DNA from: Comamonas endophytica
GTDB taxonomy: Bacteria; Pseudomonadota; Gammaproteobacteria; Burkholderiales; Burkholderiaceae_C
Length of the DNA: 64,000 nt
Direction: 5' to 3'
Assembly (NCBI RefSeq): GCF_023634805.2
Contig: NZ_CP106882.1
Span: 62,001-126,000 of the forward strand
A model generated the notes under the pieces. The model ran no database searches. It saw only the letters and a list, made by a program, of their open reading frames with translations, and was not told where the DNA came from. This document shows positions 7,669-15,258 of the stretch, piece by piece (within the stretch, counting starts at the first letter, position 1; each line of letters starts with the position of its first letter). The position numbers and the translations under genes are program-made.

Positions 7669-8583
7669 TCAGGCATCGCGCCTTGCAATCAGGCGGCCGG
7701 CAGCGATGGCGTCGAGGAAACTCTGGCACATGGGACGCGCGGCGCGCCGGCCCGCGCGTTCTTCAAGCAGCATGCCGCAGGCATCCACCGTCACCAGCAA
7801 TGTGGCGTCGCGGTTTTGGAATGTCTGCCCGGCAAATGCCGCGGCCTTTTCCTGCAGATAGTCTTGCACTTGCTGCTCGAGCGCCGCGCTGCTCGCTGCC
7901 TGTGCTCGCGGGCCGAAGTCGCGGTTGCGGCCCAGCAGGGCGCGCAAATAGGCATACAGCTGGCGCCCTTCAAGCTTCTCCAGGTACTTGCGTGTCGCGC
8001 CCACGACGTCCGATAGACGTTGTTTCGACTGCTTTGCCAGCCTCATCAGCTGCAGCACGCCCGTGCTCTGCAGGCCGTTGTCACGCACCAGCCAGCCCAG
8101 ATCCGCTGGCAGCTTGAGCTTTCCAAAGCTTTCGAACCGGGCAGAGCCTTGCTCCGCAGAGGCACCGGTCGGAATGTTCGAGACTGTTGCGTGTCGTGGC
8201 GCAGGCATGACCACCGGTGTTTTGCCCGCATGGGTTCTGTCGGTCAGCAGCAGTGCATCGAGCAGCTTCGAGGTGGGAATGAGAGGAGAACTGGAACCAC
8301 GCAAACCGGCACGGGCCTTTTGCACCCGCTCGATCAAGGCCCGGTCTTCCAGCCACCTGATCACACGGTGCACCGTTTCCACCGATTTTCCCGATTCCTG
8401 GGCAATCGTGGCACGACTGGCCACGATGGGCGAATTCGGCCGAATCAGGTTGATTTTCTTGATGATGCGGAAAATTACCCGGAAGTAGCCGTCAGGCATG
8501 TCCCTGAACAGGGGGGACTCGTCCAGCGCCGTACAGGCGCGCGCGATCATCGAAGGGTAAACAGTAGGGGCGAGCTTTTCCAT
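7669..8583 (-). CDS. Plasmid/chromid replication initiator protein
   Basis: A 304-residue protein whose N-terminal part (about residues 20-110) contains a winged helix-turn-helix: SRATIAQESGKSVETVHRVIRWLEDRALIERV. The C-terminal part is helical with no known enzymatic motif. I call it a replication initiator because it heads toward an origin-like region, lies beside parS-like sites and parA2-parB2 in the order parA-parB-parS-rep, and has the size of Burkholderiales secondary-replicon initiators. The ATG at 8583 is preceded by TTTGGAGA, so it is preferred over a TTG four codons upstream. A plain HTH regulator is the alternative. Confidence 0.65.
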   Translation of the reverse strand: MEKLAPTVYPSMIARACTALDESPLFRDMPDGYFRVIFRIIKKINLIRPNSPIVASRATIAQESGKSVETVHRVIRWLEDRALIERVQKARAGLRGSSSPLIPTSKLLDALLLTDRTHAGKTPVVMPAPRHATVSNIPTGASAEQGSARFESFGKLKLPADLGWLVRDNGLQSTGVLQLMRLAKQSKQRLSDVVGATRKYLEKLEGRQLYAYLRALLGRNRDFGPRAQAASSAALEQQVQDYLQEKAAAFAGQTFQNRDATLLVTVDACGMLLEERAGRRAARPMCQSFLDAIAAGRLIARRDA

Positions 8584-8611
8584 CGCAGTCTCCAAAGGAC
8601 ACGAAAATCCC

Positions 8612-8641
8612 TTGACGACTTCTTCGCGGTTCCCTTACTAT
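8612..8641 (+). promoter_or_regulatory. Possible promoter reading away from rep
   Basis: TTGACG (8612-8617) and TACTAT (8636-8641) are 18 bases apart on the plus strand. Transcription would start near 8648 and end at the strong terminator at 8719-8749. Confidence 0.4.
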
Positions 8642-8647
8642 TCGCTC

Positions 8648-8749
8648 ATTCGGAGAGCTTTTGACCGATTTCCGTCGGTTGAAGGGAATTTGCGAGGAAT
8701 CATCAAGATTCACAAGGAACCCTCAAAGTTGGCGCTTTGAGGGTTTTTT
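8648..8749 (+). ncRNA. Candidate ~100-nt RNA opposite the rep leader
   Basis: A sigma70-like promoter and a perfect intrinsic terminator on the plus strand bracket about 100 bases without a credible protein. The segment lies directly upstream of rep, on the opposite strand. If the rep mRNA starts to the right of 8750, this RNA would be complementary to its leader, like the counter-transcribed RNAs that set plasmid copy number. The call is inferred from layout only. Confidence 0.35.
8719..8749 (+). terminator. Intrinsic terminator
   Basis: A ten-pair stem, ACCCTCAAAG with CTTTGAGGGT, encloses the six-base loop TTGGCG and runs into six T residues (8744-8749). It works in the plus direction only, because the minus strand lacks a T run. 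Confidence 0.9.
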
Positions 8750-8851
8750 GTTGTCTGAACGAATGTGGCGGGTATCAGGTCATGGCCGTGCTCCGTTTTT
8801 TCAGGCCCCAAACGCACCGAACCCCGCTCTGGGCGGGGTTCGGTGGGGGTG

Positions 8852-8867
8852 GTTTATGCGTATAAAC
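8852..8867. promoter_or_regulatory. parS-like site 1
   Basis: GTTTATGCGTATAAAC, an inverted repeat of GTTTAT around GCGT. It is the first of four identical copies between rep and parB2. Confidence 0.8.
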
Positions 8868-8929
8868 AGTGGGAGGTGGCCGATGTCCCGATGACGGGAC
8901 CAGCCAGGGTGCCTGCATTTCAGGCAACT

Positions 8930-8945
8930 GTTTATGCGTATAAAC
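8930..8945. promoter_or_regulatory. parS-like site 2
   Basis: An identical GTTTATGCGTATAAAC copy, 78 bases from site 1. Confidence 0.8.
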
Positions 8946-8992
8946 CGCTTTGGGGTGAACAGCAGCGCCGGCAAGCATGACGATTGACCGCC

Positions 8993-9008
8993 CCTCATAC
9001 GCATTAAC
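8993..9008. promoter_or_regulatory. parS-like site 3, degenerate
   Basis: CCTCATACGCATTAAC agrees with the inverted form of the site at 12 of 16 positions. Confidence 0.4.
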
Positions 9009-9061
9009 AACCATCGAGGCACAAGCACCTGGATGGCAGCCCCGAGATCCGGTCAGCAAAA

Positions 9062-9077
9062 GTTTATGCGTATAAAC
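9062..9077. promoter_or_regulatory. parS-like site 4
   Basis: An identical GTTTATGCGTATAAAC copy. Confidence 0.8.
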
Positions 9078-9187
9078 AGCCTTGGCCTCCTTGCCTCGCT
9101 GCATTGCCTGCGCCGCGGCGACCTGCTGTGGCTGCCCATGCACTCCGGGTATCGGCAACATGCCGCAGACCACGCCACGATTTCGAA

Positions 9188-9203
9188 GTGCATGCGTATC
9201 GAC
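9188..9203. promoter_or_regulatory. parS-like site 5, degenerate
   Basis: GTGCATGCGTATCGAC agrees with the perfect site at 12 of 16 positions, including the central ATGCGTAT. Confidence 0.4.
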
Positions 9204-9242
9204 AGCCTGGAGGCCCTCTGGAGCCAACCCCTGGATGTCACG

Positions 9243-9290
9243 CAAAAAAGCAAAAGCCCGCCCACCATGCGCAGGCACGGCAGCGGGTTT
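9243..9290 (-). terminator. Possible terminator after parB2
   Basis: On the minus strand, CCCGC and GGCGGG can pair around a GC-rich loop and are followed by CTTTTGCTTTTTTG. It lies 17 or more bases past the parB2 stop and touches parS-like site 6. Confidence 0.45.
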
Positions 9291-9302
9291 ATGCGTATAA
9301 AC
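9287..9302. promoter_or_regulatory. parS-like site 6
   Basis: An identical GTTTATGCGTATAAAC copy, only four bases from the parB2 stop codon. Confidence 0.8.
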
Positions 9303-9306
9303 AGCT

Positions 9307-10311
9307 TCAGTCATGGGCAGTCGGCTTGTCCATTGCATCCGTCTTCTCCGACTCAGGCGCCAGCACCACAGCGACGGTATCCAGCAAATTCTCCAGTGCT
9401 GTGGCGAATGCCAGGCGTTTGTGGTCGGGCACCGCGATGGACACCTCGAAGACATCGCCACGCTGCTTGTAGTAGCCGTTGGAATACTTGATCTGCTTTG
9501 AAGGACTGGCACTCTTCGCGCCCGATGGATTCAACAGCGCTTGCGCCTGGTTCGACAGCCAGCGCAGCGGCTGGTCTTCGGCAGCGAACTTGTTCGCCAG
9601 CGAGACTGCCCGGCGTTGTCCACATTTCTCATGTACCTTCAACAGCTGATAGGCTGCATTGGCGCCGAATTTCTCTGGATGCTGGCGTACCAGTTCGAGC
9701 AGATCTTCCGGCAACCGGGCATAGGCCCTGTAGAAGCTCATCAATGTCTTCGACAGCTTGGCGCGCCGAGCAATGTCCGATGCGGATTCGCCGGCCACGA
9801 TGAGCTTTTCATAGAACATGGCCCGATCGAAGTCGCAGTGCTGCTGCCGGCATTCGTTCTGCTCATAACCGAACCAGGCGGATTCCTCGAGGCTCAGATC
9901 AAGATGGATCTCTGCCAGCAATGAAGCAAAGACCTTGTGTTCCCGGCAGGCCTGCACCCGTGTCCAGCCGTCGCAAATGATGAAACGCCCGGGCACATCA
10001 GGATGGGGAATCACATGGATGGGATCGTGCTGGCCCTGGGTGCGCAGATTCTCTGCGCGCTGCAGGATCATCTCCGGTGTGTAGACTTCGCGGGGCGCCA
10101 AAGGATTGGGGTCGATCAGCTCGAGGCTGATCTGCTGCAAATGCCTTTCGCCCACCACCGCAGGCGCAGCAGACTCTCCCTCGGAAGCATCCGCTTCGCG
10201 AGCCTGAGCCGATCGCGCTGCAGGCAGGTCAGGTAGCGCATGCAACGGCACCGCCGGCACAACGGATCCGCTCTTGATCAAGCCCGAGAGTTTTGGCGGT
10301 GCCTTGCCCAT
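9307..10311 (-). CDS. parB: ParB-family partition protein (second system)
   Basis: A 334-residue ParB/RepB-type protein, quite different from the KorB-like one. The N-terminal domain (about residues 55-150) has EVYTPEMILQRAENLRTQGQHDPIHV and FIICDGWTRVQACREH. A helix-turn-helix follows (about 172-200, ASDIARRAKLSKTLMSFYRAYARLP), then a C-terminal region rich in charged residues. It should bind the GTTTATGCGTATAAAC sites just downstream and partner with ParA2. The start lies only one base past the parA2 stop, so the two genes are co-transcribed. Confidence 0.9.
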   Translation of the reverse strand: MGKAPPKLSGLIKSGSVVPAVPLHALPDLPAARSAQAREADASEGESAAPAVVGERHLQQISLELIDPNPLAPREVYTPEMILQRAENLRTQGQHDPIHVIPHPDVPGRFIICDGWTRVQACREHKVFASLLAEIHLDLSLEESAWFGYEQNECRQQHCDFDRAMFYEKLIVAGESASDIARRAKLSKTLMSFYRAYARLPEDLLELVRQHPEKFGANAAYQLLKVHEKCGQRRAVSLANKFAAEDQPLRWLSNQAQALLNPSGAKSASPSKQIKYSNGYYKQRGDVFEVSIAVPDHKRLAFATALENLLDTVAVVLAPESEKTDAMDKPTAHD

Positions 10312-10312
10312 G

Positions 10313-11377
10313 TCATTCTCCCACCGGCATGCCCGGCATGGTGATGCGGTAGCTGCGGATCAAGCTCTTCGCCACGTCATAGATAGCAGCGGCTCCCACC
10401 GAGCTGGGCTCGACTTCCACCATAGGGGCGGTTTCACGCGCATTGGGATTGAGCTGGCGCGCAAAACCCGAGAACTGCGGAATGATCGAATCATTGAGCA
10501 TCGAGCCGTACTTCGAATACAGAAATCCCATGCTCTCGCGCACATGCTTGAGGCTGGGGTGGTATTTGTTGATGACCACTTCCATGCCCACTTCGGCGCC
10601 CGTCACCGACTGGATTTCAGCCAGGTTCGAGGCCAGGGAATCCAGGGCGCGCAGGCAACTGCCTTCAGGCTCGACGATGGTAAGTACCTTGCCCGACACC
10701 TTGGCAGCAAATGAGAACGCCAGGCCGATGGGCGTGGTACCCGGAGCCGTATCCACGATGATCACGTCATAAGCGCTAGACAAGAAGGCGCCATTGCGAT
10801 TGAGGAACAGTTGGGCCCGTGCATGGCTGGCCATGACGGCTACCAGGCTCGCATCGGTCTCGGCCAAAGTGATGTCCGCTGGAATCAGGTCGAGAAACCC
10901 GCCTTCATAGATATGCTTGATGGCCGACGGCAATTCCGCATCGGGTTCCTTTTCCGCCTTGCGCAGAAAGTGGCCGATATGGCGGATGTCGGTTTCGTAA
11001 CCAGTTGTATCAACGCCCAGCAGATTGGAAGCCGATGCTTGCGGATCGGCGTCAATGACCAGCACCCTGAAGCCCATCATGGCCAGGGATGCAGCGACGT
11101 TCACGGAAACACTGGTCTTGCCAACGCCCCCTTTGGTCATGCGCGTCACGATGACTGGAGGAAGCTGCGTCGAACCCAGCGGCAATGCGTGCGTGGTCGG
11201 TGGAACCAGGCCTGCGGCGCGATAACGCGCAGCGCGAAGATCAGCAGGTGTGTACTTCATGTGATGCTGGCCTGCAGGCTTCTCGCGACCCACCAACTCC
11301 TGCAATTTTTTTGCGGAAACATCCAGACCCGACAGCACGGTCGCTACAGATGTTTTGAATTGAATAGATCTCGCCAT
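10313..11377 (-). CDS. parA: ParA-family partition ATPase (second system)
   Basis: A 354-residue ParA with an N-terminal extension of about 75 residues before the ATPase domain, as in type Ia ParA proteins that also repress their own operon. Visible are the deviant Walker A KGGVGKT (about residues 82-88), VLVIDADPQAS, and DVIIVDTAPGT. I chose the ATG at 11377 (MARSIQF), which lies 28 bases behind a well-formed promoter. The ATG at 11392 is the alternative and sits inside an inverted repeat. It is first in parA2-parB2 and unrelated at operon level to incC. Confidence 0.9.
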   Translation of the reverse strand: MARSIQFKTSVATVLSGLDVSAKKLQELVGREKPAGQHHMKYTPADLRAARYRAAGLVPPTTHALPLGSTQLPPVIVTRMTKGGVGKTSVSVNVAASLAMMGFRVLVIDADPQASASNLLGVDTTGYETDIRHIGHFLRKAEKEPDAELPSAIKHIYEGGFLDLIPADITLAETDASLVAVMASHARAQLFLNRNGAFLSSAYDVIIVDTAPGTTPIGLAFSFAAKVSGKVLTIVEPEGSCLRALDSLASNLAEIQSVTGAEVGMEVVINKYHPSLKHVRESMGFLYSKYGSMLNDSIIPQFSGFARQLNPNARETAPMVEVEPSSVGAAAIYDVAKSLIRSYRITMPGMPVGE

Positions 11378-11387
11378 GGCATTAACC

Positions 11388-11441
11388 AACATATCTCATG
11401 TTTGAGGACGCAAGCATAAGGCGGAAGTACAATGTTGACAA
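11388..11441 (-). promoter_or_regulatory. parA2 promoter with operator-like repeat
   Basis: On the minus strand, TTGTCA (11436-11441) and TATGCT (11413-11418) are 17 bases apart, a good sigma70 promoter. The inverted repeat AACAT-ATCTC-ATGTT (11388-11402) covers the expected start of transcription and is a natural place for ParA autorepression. Confidence 0.6.
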
Positions 11442-12722
11442 GTTTTTTCGTAGTTCGACAAAAAAAACTCATGATCGTCGCGTGCTTCGAGCAAGCTTTG
11501 ACATAGGAGAGGCTGAAGCTTCGCAAATGTCCAGCGTCCCATGCCGGGCCATGTCACTGGATAAGAGTCTTGGATAGTCCGCGGATGGATGCTTTCGAAT
11601 CGCTGCGGGAGCGTTATTTGGCAAGCATTGCCCGCCAAGTCAGCATGCATGCAGCAGTCACTCCGGTTTCAGATGTTGGGTGTGAGCTTGGTATCTTGCA
11701 TGGGGTCCATCTGGATGAATGAGCGGGATTCGAAAAGAATGGAATGGCAGATGCCGTTGGTATCAGGATGCCTGGGGATGTATGCCAGGCATCGGCAGTC
11801 GATGCTTCGCAGAAGGCATCGCATTGGCAGGGATCCCCTGTATCCTGCTTACATGTTAAGGTTGCTGGTGCAATTTCTTTGGTAACAGATATGGTTTAGT
11901 TCATGTAAGCTGTATTCATAGCGATTGGTGTTTAGCTTTTCCTCGGTTTCTTAGTTGAGAAGAACCACGCCGCAGTTCAAATCGGTTTGCCTAGGACAAG
12001 TTGTGTCAGCTAAGGCGACCTACTTCTGCAGTGTGCCTAGCGCGGCAGCTTTCACTGGACGTGACAAGGGCAGGTCCTTACATGCGCGGACCACCAAGGC
12101 ATGCTCTGCTCCGCGTTGCACGAGGATTGCTCTGGATGACTTCGCCAGCCTGCCGACGCTATTGCCGCTGCATCCCCATGGTGATTCGTCACACGCATGT
12201 ACTGAAGCATTCTTTACCCTACGGTGACGTGCCAGCACCTTGGCACGCAGGCTGGCTACCCGATCAGCGTAAGCCAGGGATGCTGGTGAGCGCACAGATG
12301 CAGCATAGCGACCCAAAGCTTTCCTCCCAAGCCTGATCGAGCGTCCTGTATTGCCTGTCGTGTGAGATGTTTCCTCTTCCACCTTGCGCATCGCAAGCAA
12401 AGCAGCAAAGATTTGCTCTCTTCATGTAAGCTGCATTCACTGGCAGGACGGCGGAAATGATCCATTTCGATCGTGCAGTTCCATTGCCTTACATGTGACA
12501 GCTCACGACGATCCATGGTGTGAACCAACCCATGGAGTGGCCATGCGGACGCGTGTGCCTCATAGTTCAGCGCTGCGGCATCCGCCAGCAGGCATGCCTC
12601 GCGAGCGGTCAGGTCGGCACATCGAAGCATCAGGCTTGGTACGCTCGGCGCCGACCGTGCACATGCACACTGCGCTTCCTCGGCATGGACCAATGATCGC
12701 CGGCTGGGCCGCGGTGCCCGGT
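11442..12722. other. Gene-poor region with an octamer cluster
   Basis: About 1.3 kb in which no open frame has recognisable protein features or a convincing start. The region looks less GC-rich than its neighbours and contains five copies of CTTACATG in both orientations. It lies upstream of parA2. It may be an origin, a regulatory or incompatibility region, or a decayed insertion. Confidence 0.5.
11848..12495. repeat. Five CTTACATG octamers
   Basis: Copies read rightwards at 11848-11855, 12077-12084 and 12488-12495, and leftwards (CATGTAAG) at 11902-11909 and 12423-12430. The two leftward copies sit in a longer shared block: TTCATGTAAGCTG then T or C then ATTCA, 18 of 19 bases equal. Five such octamers within 650 bases are not expected by chance. 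Confidence 0.75.
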
Positions 12723-13668
12723 TCAGGCTGCAGGATCCAGGCGCTCTATGCGGTTGCGGCCGTTTCTCTTGGCGGCATACAGTTGCTGATCGATGGTCTC
12801 GGCAAATACCGCGGACTTGCCCTCTTCTGTCGGTACCACCGTTCCCACGCCAATACTGATGACTCGATGCCATGCGGTGCCAGCGCATGAATGATGGCCT
12901 GCTTGTCGATACGGCGCTGGCAGCGCTCGGCCACTTTCCACGCCATGCCCGTATCTGCGCCAGGAAGCAGAACCACGAACTCCTCGCCGCCAAAACGTGC
13001 CACCAGATCGCGTGGACCGTCGAGCGCCAGACTCAACGTCCGCGCCACCTCGACCAGACACTGGTCGCCGCGCAGGTGCCCGTACAGGTCGTTGTATTGC
13101 TTGAAATAGTCGATGTCGATCATCAGCAGCGACAGCGGCTGGCTGCGCGCATTTTCCCACTCCTGCTCGAAGCTGGCGTTGAAACGCCGGCGGTTGGCGA
13201 TGTTGGTCAGTCCGTCCTTGAATGACAGCGCTTCGAGCTCGTTTTGGAGCGTCAGCAGCCGCTCTTCGGTTTCCTGCGTTCGCTGATGTCGAACATGAAA
13301 CCGATCAGCGCCTCGACTTCGCCCTGCGCATCGCGCACCACATGCACCACATCGCGGATCCAGACATAGCCATTGTCACGGGTCAATGCGCGGTAATCCG
13401 CCTCATGGTCGACGCCAGACTGCGACTGCGTCACACAGAAATTCACAACCCTTTCACGGTCTTCGGGATGCATGCGTTGCGCCCAGTCCTCGACGCTGCG
13501 CCAGCTATCGCGGCTCCAACCAAGCAGTGGCTCGATCTGCGGACCAATATAGGAAAACTTCATGCTGGCCCAGTCGATCTTCCAGGGAATGGCCCGGGTC
13601 GATTTCAGCAGTGTCTGATAGACCCGAGGGTCGTCACTGAACTCCGTTGCAATGCTCACTTGTGCCAC
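12723..13668 (-). pseudogene. PAS-GGDEF diguanylate cyclase, frameshifted twice
   Basis: An N-terminal PAS domain (13668 to about 13270; KIDWASMKFSYIGPQIEPLLGW, YVWIRDVVHVVRDAQGE) runs into a wrong frame after FMFDISER. The next frame carries TEERLLTLQNELEALSFKDG and the GGDEF domain (DIDYFKQYNDLYGH, RFGGEEFVVLLPG). A second frame change near 12855 leads to VISIGVGTVVP and the normal end KRNGRNRIERL. Intact, the gene would code for a soluble c-di-GMP synthase with GGEEF active site. It is either a true pseudogene or two sequencing errors. It is not part of the plasmid backbone. Confidence 0.8.
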
Positions 13669-13769
13669 GCCCTCTGAATACTCGGATGTGAAGGCAAGGC
13701 CAGCTTATGCCTGATTGGACGAGCGCATACCGTGCTCTTGGAAGTGCGCGCTGCGCTTAAGATCAGCCC

Positions 13770-14084
13770 ATGAAGCAAGTGCAACTCCGACTGAATGTTG
13801 CGTTCTCGGCCAAGGACCAAGCCAAAGGCCTGGGGGCGCGCTGGGACCCGCAGCAGCGCAGCTGGTATGTTCCATTTGGCCTGGATATCCAGCCGTTCCA
13901 GGCTTGGTGGCCGGACTCTCTCAAAGGGCAAGGCGGTGAGGCTGCCGGGCATCGGGACAACGCAGACGCCGTCATCGCGCGCAAGCCACCCGCCGCACGC
14001 GTGATGACGGCCAAGCCAGCCATTGTCACCGGTCCGGACGAGGTCGCACCGGACCATACGGACAAGTTACCGTGGGAGGACTGA
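13770..14084 (+). CDS. DUF5710 domain protein
   Basis: A 104-residue protein whose first half is a DUF5710 domain: RLNVAFSAKDQAKGLGARWD and QQRSWYVPFGLD. The second half is polar and ends with LPWED. DUF5710 modules occur in plasmid-borne primase or DNA-processing proteins and as small stand-alone proteins. The role is unknown. The gene is convergent with trbN, overlapping its end by 18 bases. It is the only plus-strand gene near the trb operon. Confidence 0.7.
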   Translation: MKQVQLRLNVAFSAKDQAKGLGARWDPQQRSWYVPFGLDIQPFQAWWPDSLKGQGGEAAGHRDNADAVIARKPPAARVMTAKPAIVTGPDEVAPDHTDKLPWED

Positions 14085-14660
14085 GCGCATAGCCACCTGA
14101 GCGCCCCGAGGACGTTCAGGCAACCGGATAGCGCTGCCTGGACCGTCCTCCCTTCGGGCACTGGTCTCAGGCGACTTCACTTTGTCAGGCAGCGCGGGCG
14201 TCGCCGCGCGGCCCACGTCGCGGGTCACGAAGCGCGCTTCCAGCCAGTCGGCCCAGCGCGCGGCCCGGCGCATCAGATCGCTGCGGTACCTGGCGTTGTA
14301 CCGGGGCGTGCGCGAATGGTAATTGGCGACCCGGGTCCACAGGTCGCCTGAATCCTTGCGAATGTGCTGGCGCAGCCGCCAGGCCGCCAGCTCGAAGGGA
14401 TAGCACCCCGCGGCAGCTACATCGCCGGACGAGATGCCATAGCGGCTCAGCTCGGTGAGATATCGGGTGTTGAACTGCATGGCGCCCACGTCATGCGTAC
14501 CATTGGTGTTTTTGACCCATTGACCCGGTTTGCCACCCTCCTTCTCGGCCACCGCCAGCAGGATATTGGCCGGCAACTCGTATTTCATGGCCGCCGAGAT
14601 CGAGCACACCACGCGCTCATGCATTGGAGCTGGCAAATCGGCCAGAGGAGCGCTGTCCAT
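14067..14660 (-). CDS. trbN: TrbN lytic transglycosylase (VirB1-like)
   Basis: A 197-residue protein with an SLT-type fold signature: a catalytic Glu in NILLAVAEKEGGKPGQW, then the DVGAMQFNTRYL substrate-groove segment and AAWRLRQHI. It should open peptidoglycan locally for the transfer channel. The ATG at 14660 leaves a seven-base gap after trbM. A clear signal peptide is not seen from this start, so an upstream start overlapping trbM stays possible. It is the last gene of trbB-N, as in IncP Tra2. Confidence 0.85.
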   Translation of the reverse strand: MDSAPLADLPAPMHERVVCSISAAMKYELPANILLAVAEKEGGKPGQWVKNTNGTHDVGAMQFNTRYLTELSRYGISSGDVAAAGCYPFELAAWRLRQHIRKDSGDLWTRVANYHSRTPRYNARYRSDLMRRAARWADWLEARFVTRDVGRAATPALPDKVKSPETSARREDGPGSAIRLPERPRGAQVAMRSVLPR

Positions 14661-14667
14661 TGGCTTC

Positions 14668-15240
14668 TCATCGGCGGGCAATACCGGCTGCGGCTGTGTC
14701 CTCAGCCCGTATCCGGGCCTGCCAGGCACGCTGGGCGGCTGCATGGTCCTTTGCCGCGACCCAGTAGCCGCCGCGCTCGGGCACACCCACATACCGCGGC
14801 AGCACCCGGGCCCAGTCGCTGTAGGCATGCGCAAGATAAGCCTCGCAATAGGCCGGCATGCGGTTGCTCACGGTAAAAACCTCGGGTGCCAATGCCGTGG
14901 GGCGGCTTTCGCTGGCATTGAGTGATGCGGCATCGCAACGCCCAGCGGCCTCCGACTGCGCTGCCACCAGATCCGACATCGGTGCGGTCTGCTGGGAAGC
15001 CGGGCACAAATTCAAAAAGTCCTTGCGTTTGCGAATGGTCTGCGCAAGCTTGCGATGCGTGATGCTGAAGTAATGGCGCAACGCCTGATTGCACTCTTGC
15101 GGCGGCGATCCAGTGGACAGGCAAAGAACGGCTTCGCACGCGAGCCGGACATCGCCCTCAAGCTCCACTTGCGCATAGGCGTTGAGTCCGAAGCCAGCCA
15201 CGGCAACGATGGCTGAAACGACCAGATATCTGCTGCACAT
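14668..15240 (-). CDS. trbM: TrbM/KikA conjugal transfer protein
   Basis: A 190-residue secreted protein with an N-terminal signal peptide (SAIVAVAGFGLNAYA) and the TrbM/KikA core: GDVRLACEAVLCLSTGSPPQECNQALRHYFSI. The conserved cysteines CEAVLCLSTG, ECN and NLC suggest disulfides. It is a periplasmic helper of mating-pair formation. The gene stands between trbL and trbN as in IncP plasmids. Confidence 0.9.
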   Translation of the reverse strand: MCSRYLVVSAIVAVAGFGLNAYAQVELEGDVRLACEAVLCLSTGSPPQECNQALRHYFSITHRKLAQTIRKRKDFLNLCPASQQTAPMSDLVAAQSEAAGRCDAASLNASESRPTALAPEVFTVSNRMPAYCEAYLAHAYSDWARVLPRYVGVPERGGYWVAAKDHAAAQRAWQARIRAEDTAAAGIARR

Positions 15241-15258
15241 ACAACACTCCTCAGGGAA

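Noticed and set aside
8818..8843. GC-rich hairpin CCGAACCCCGC/GCGGGGTTCGG as a terminator
   Set aside because: The stem is strong but neither strand has a following T-run. It could be a structural element near the parS-like sites.
11931..11936. TTTAGC half-site in the gene-free region
   Set aside because: Only one arm of the KorA/KorB palindrome is present, with no matching GCTAAA within range.
12020..12400. 126-codon minus-strand frame in the gene-free region
   Set aside because: No recognisable domain, no ribosome site, and it overlaps an octamer copy. It cannot be supported as a gene.
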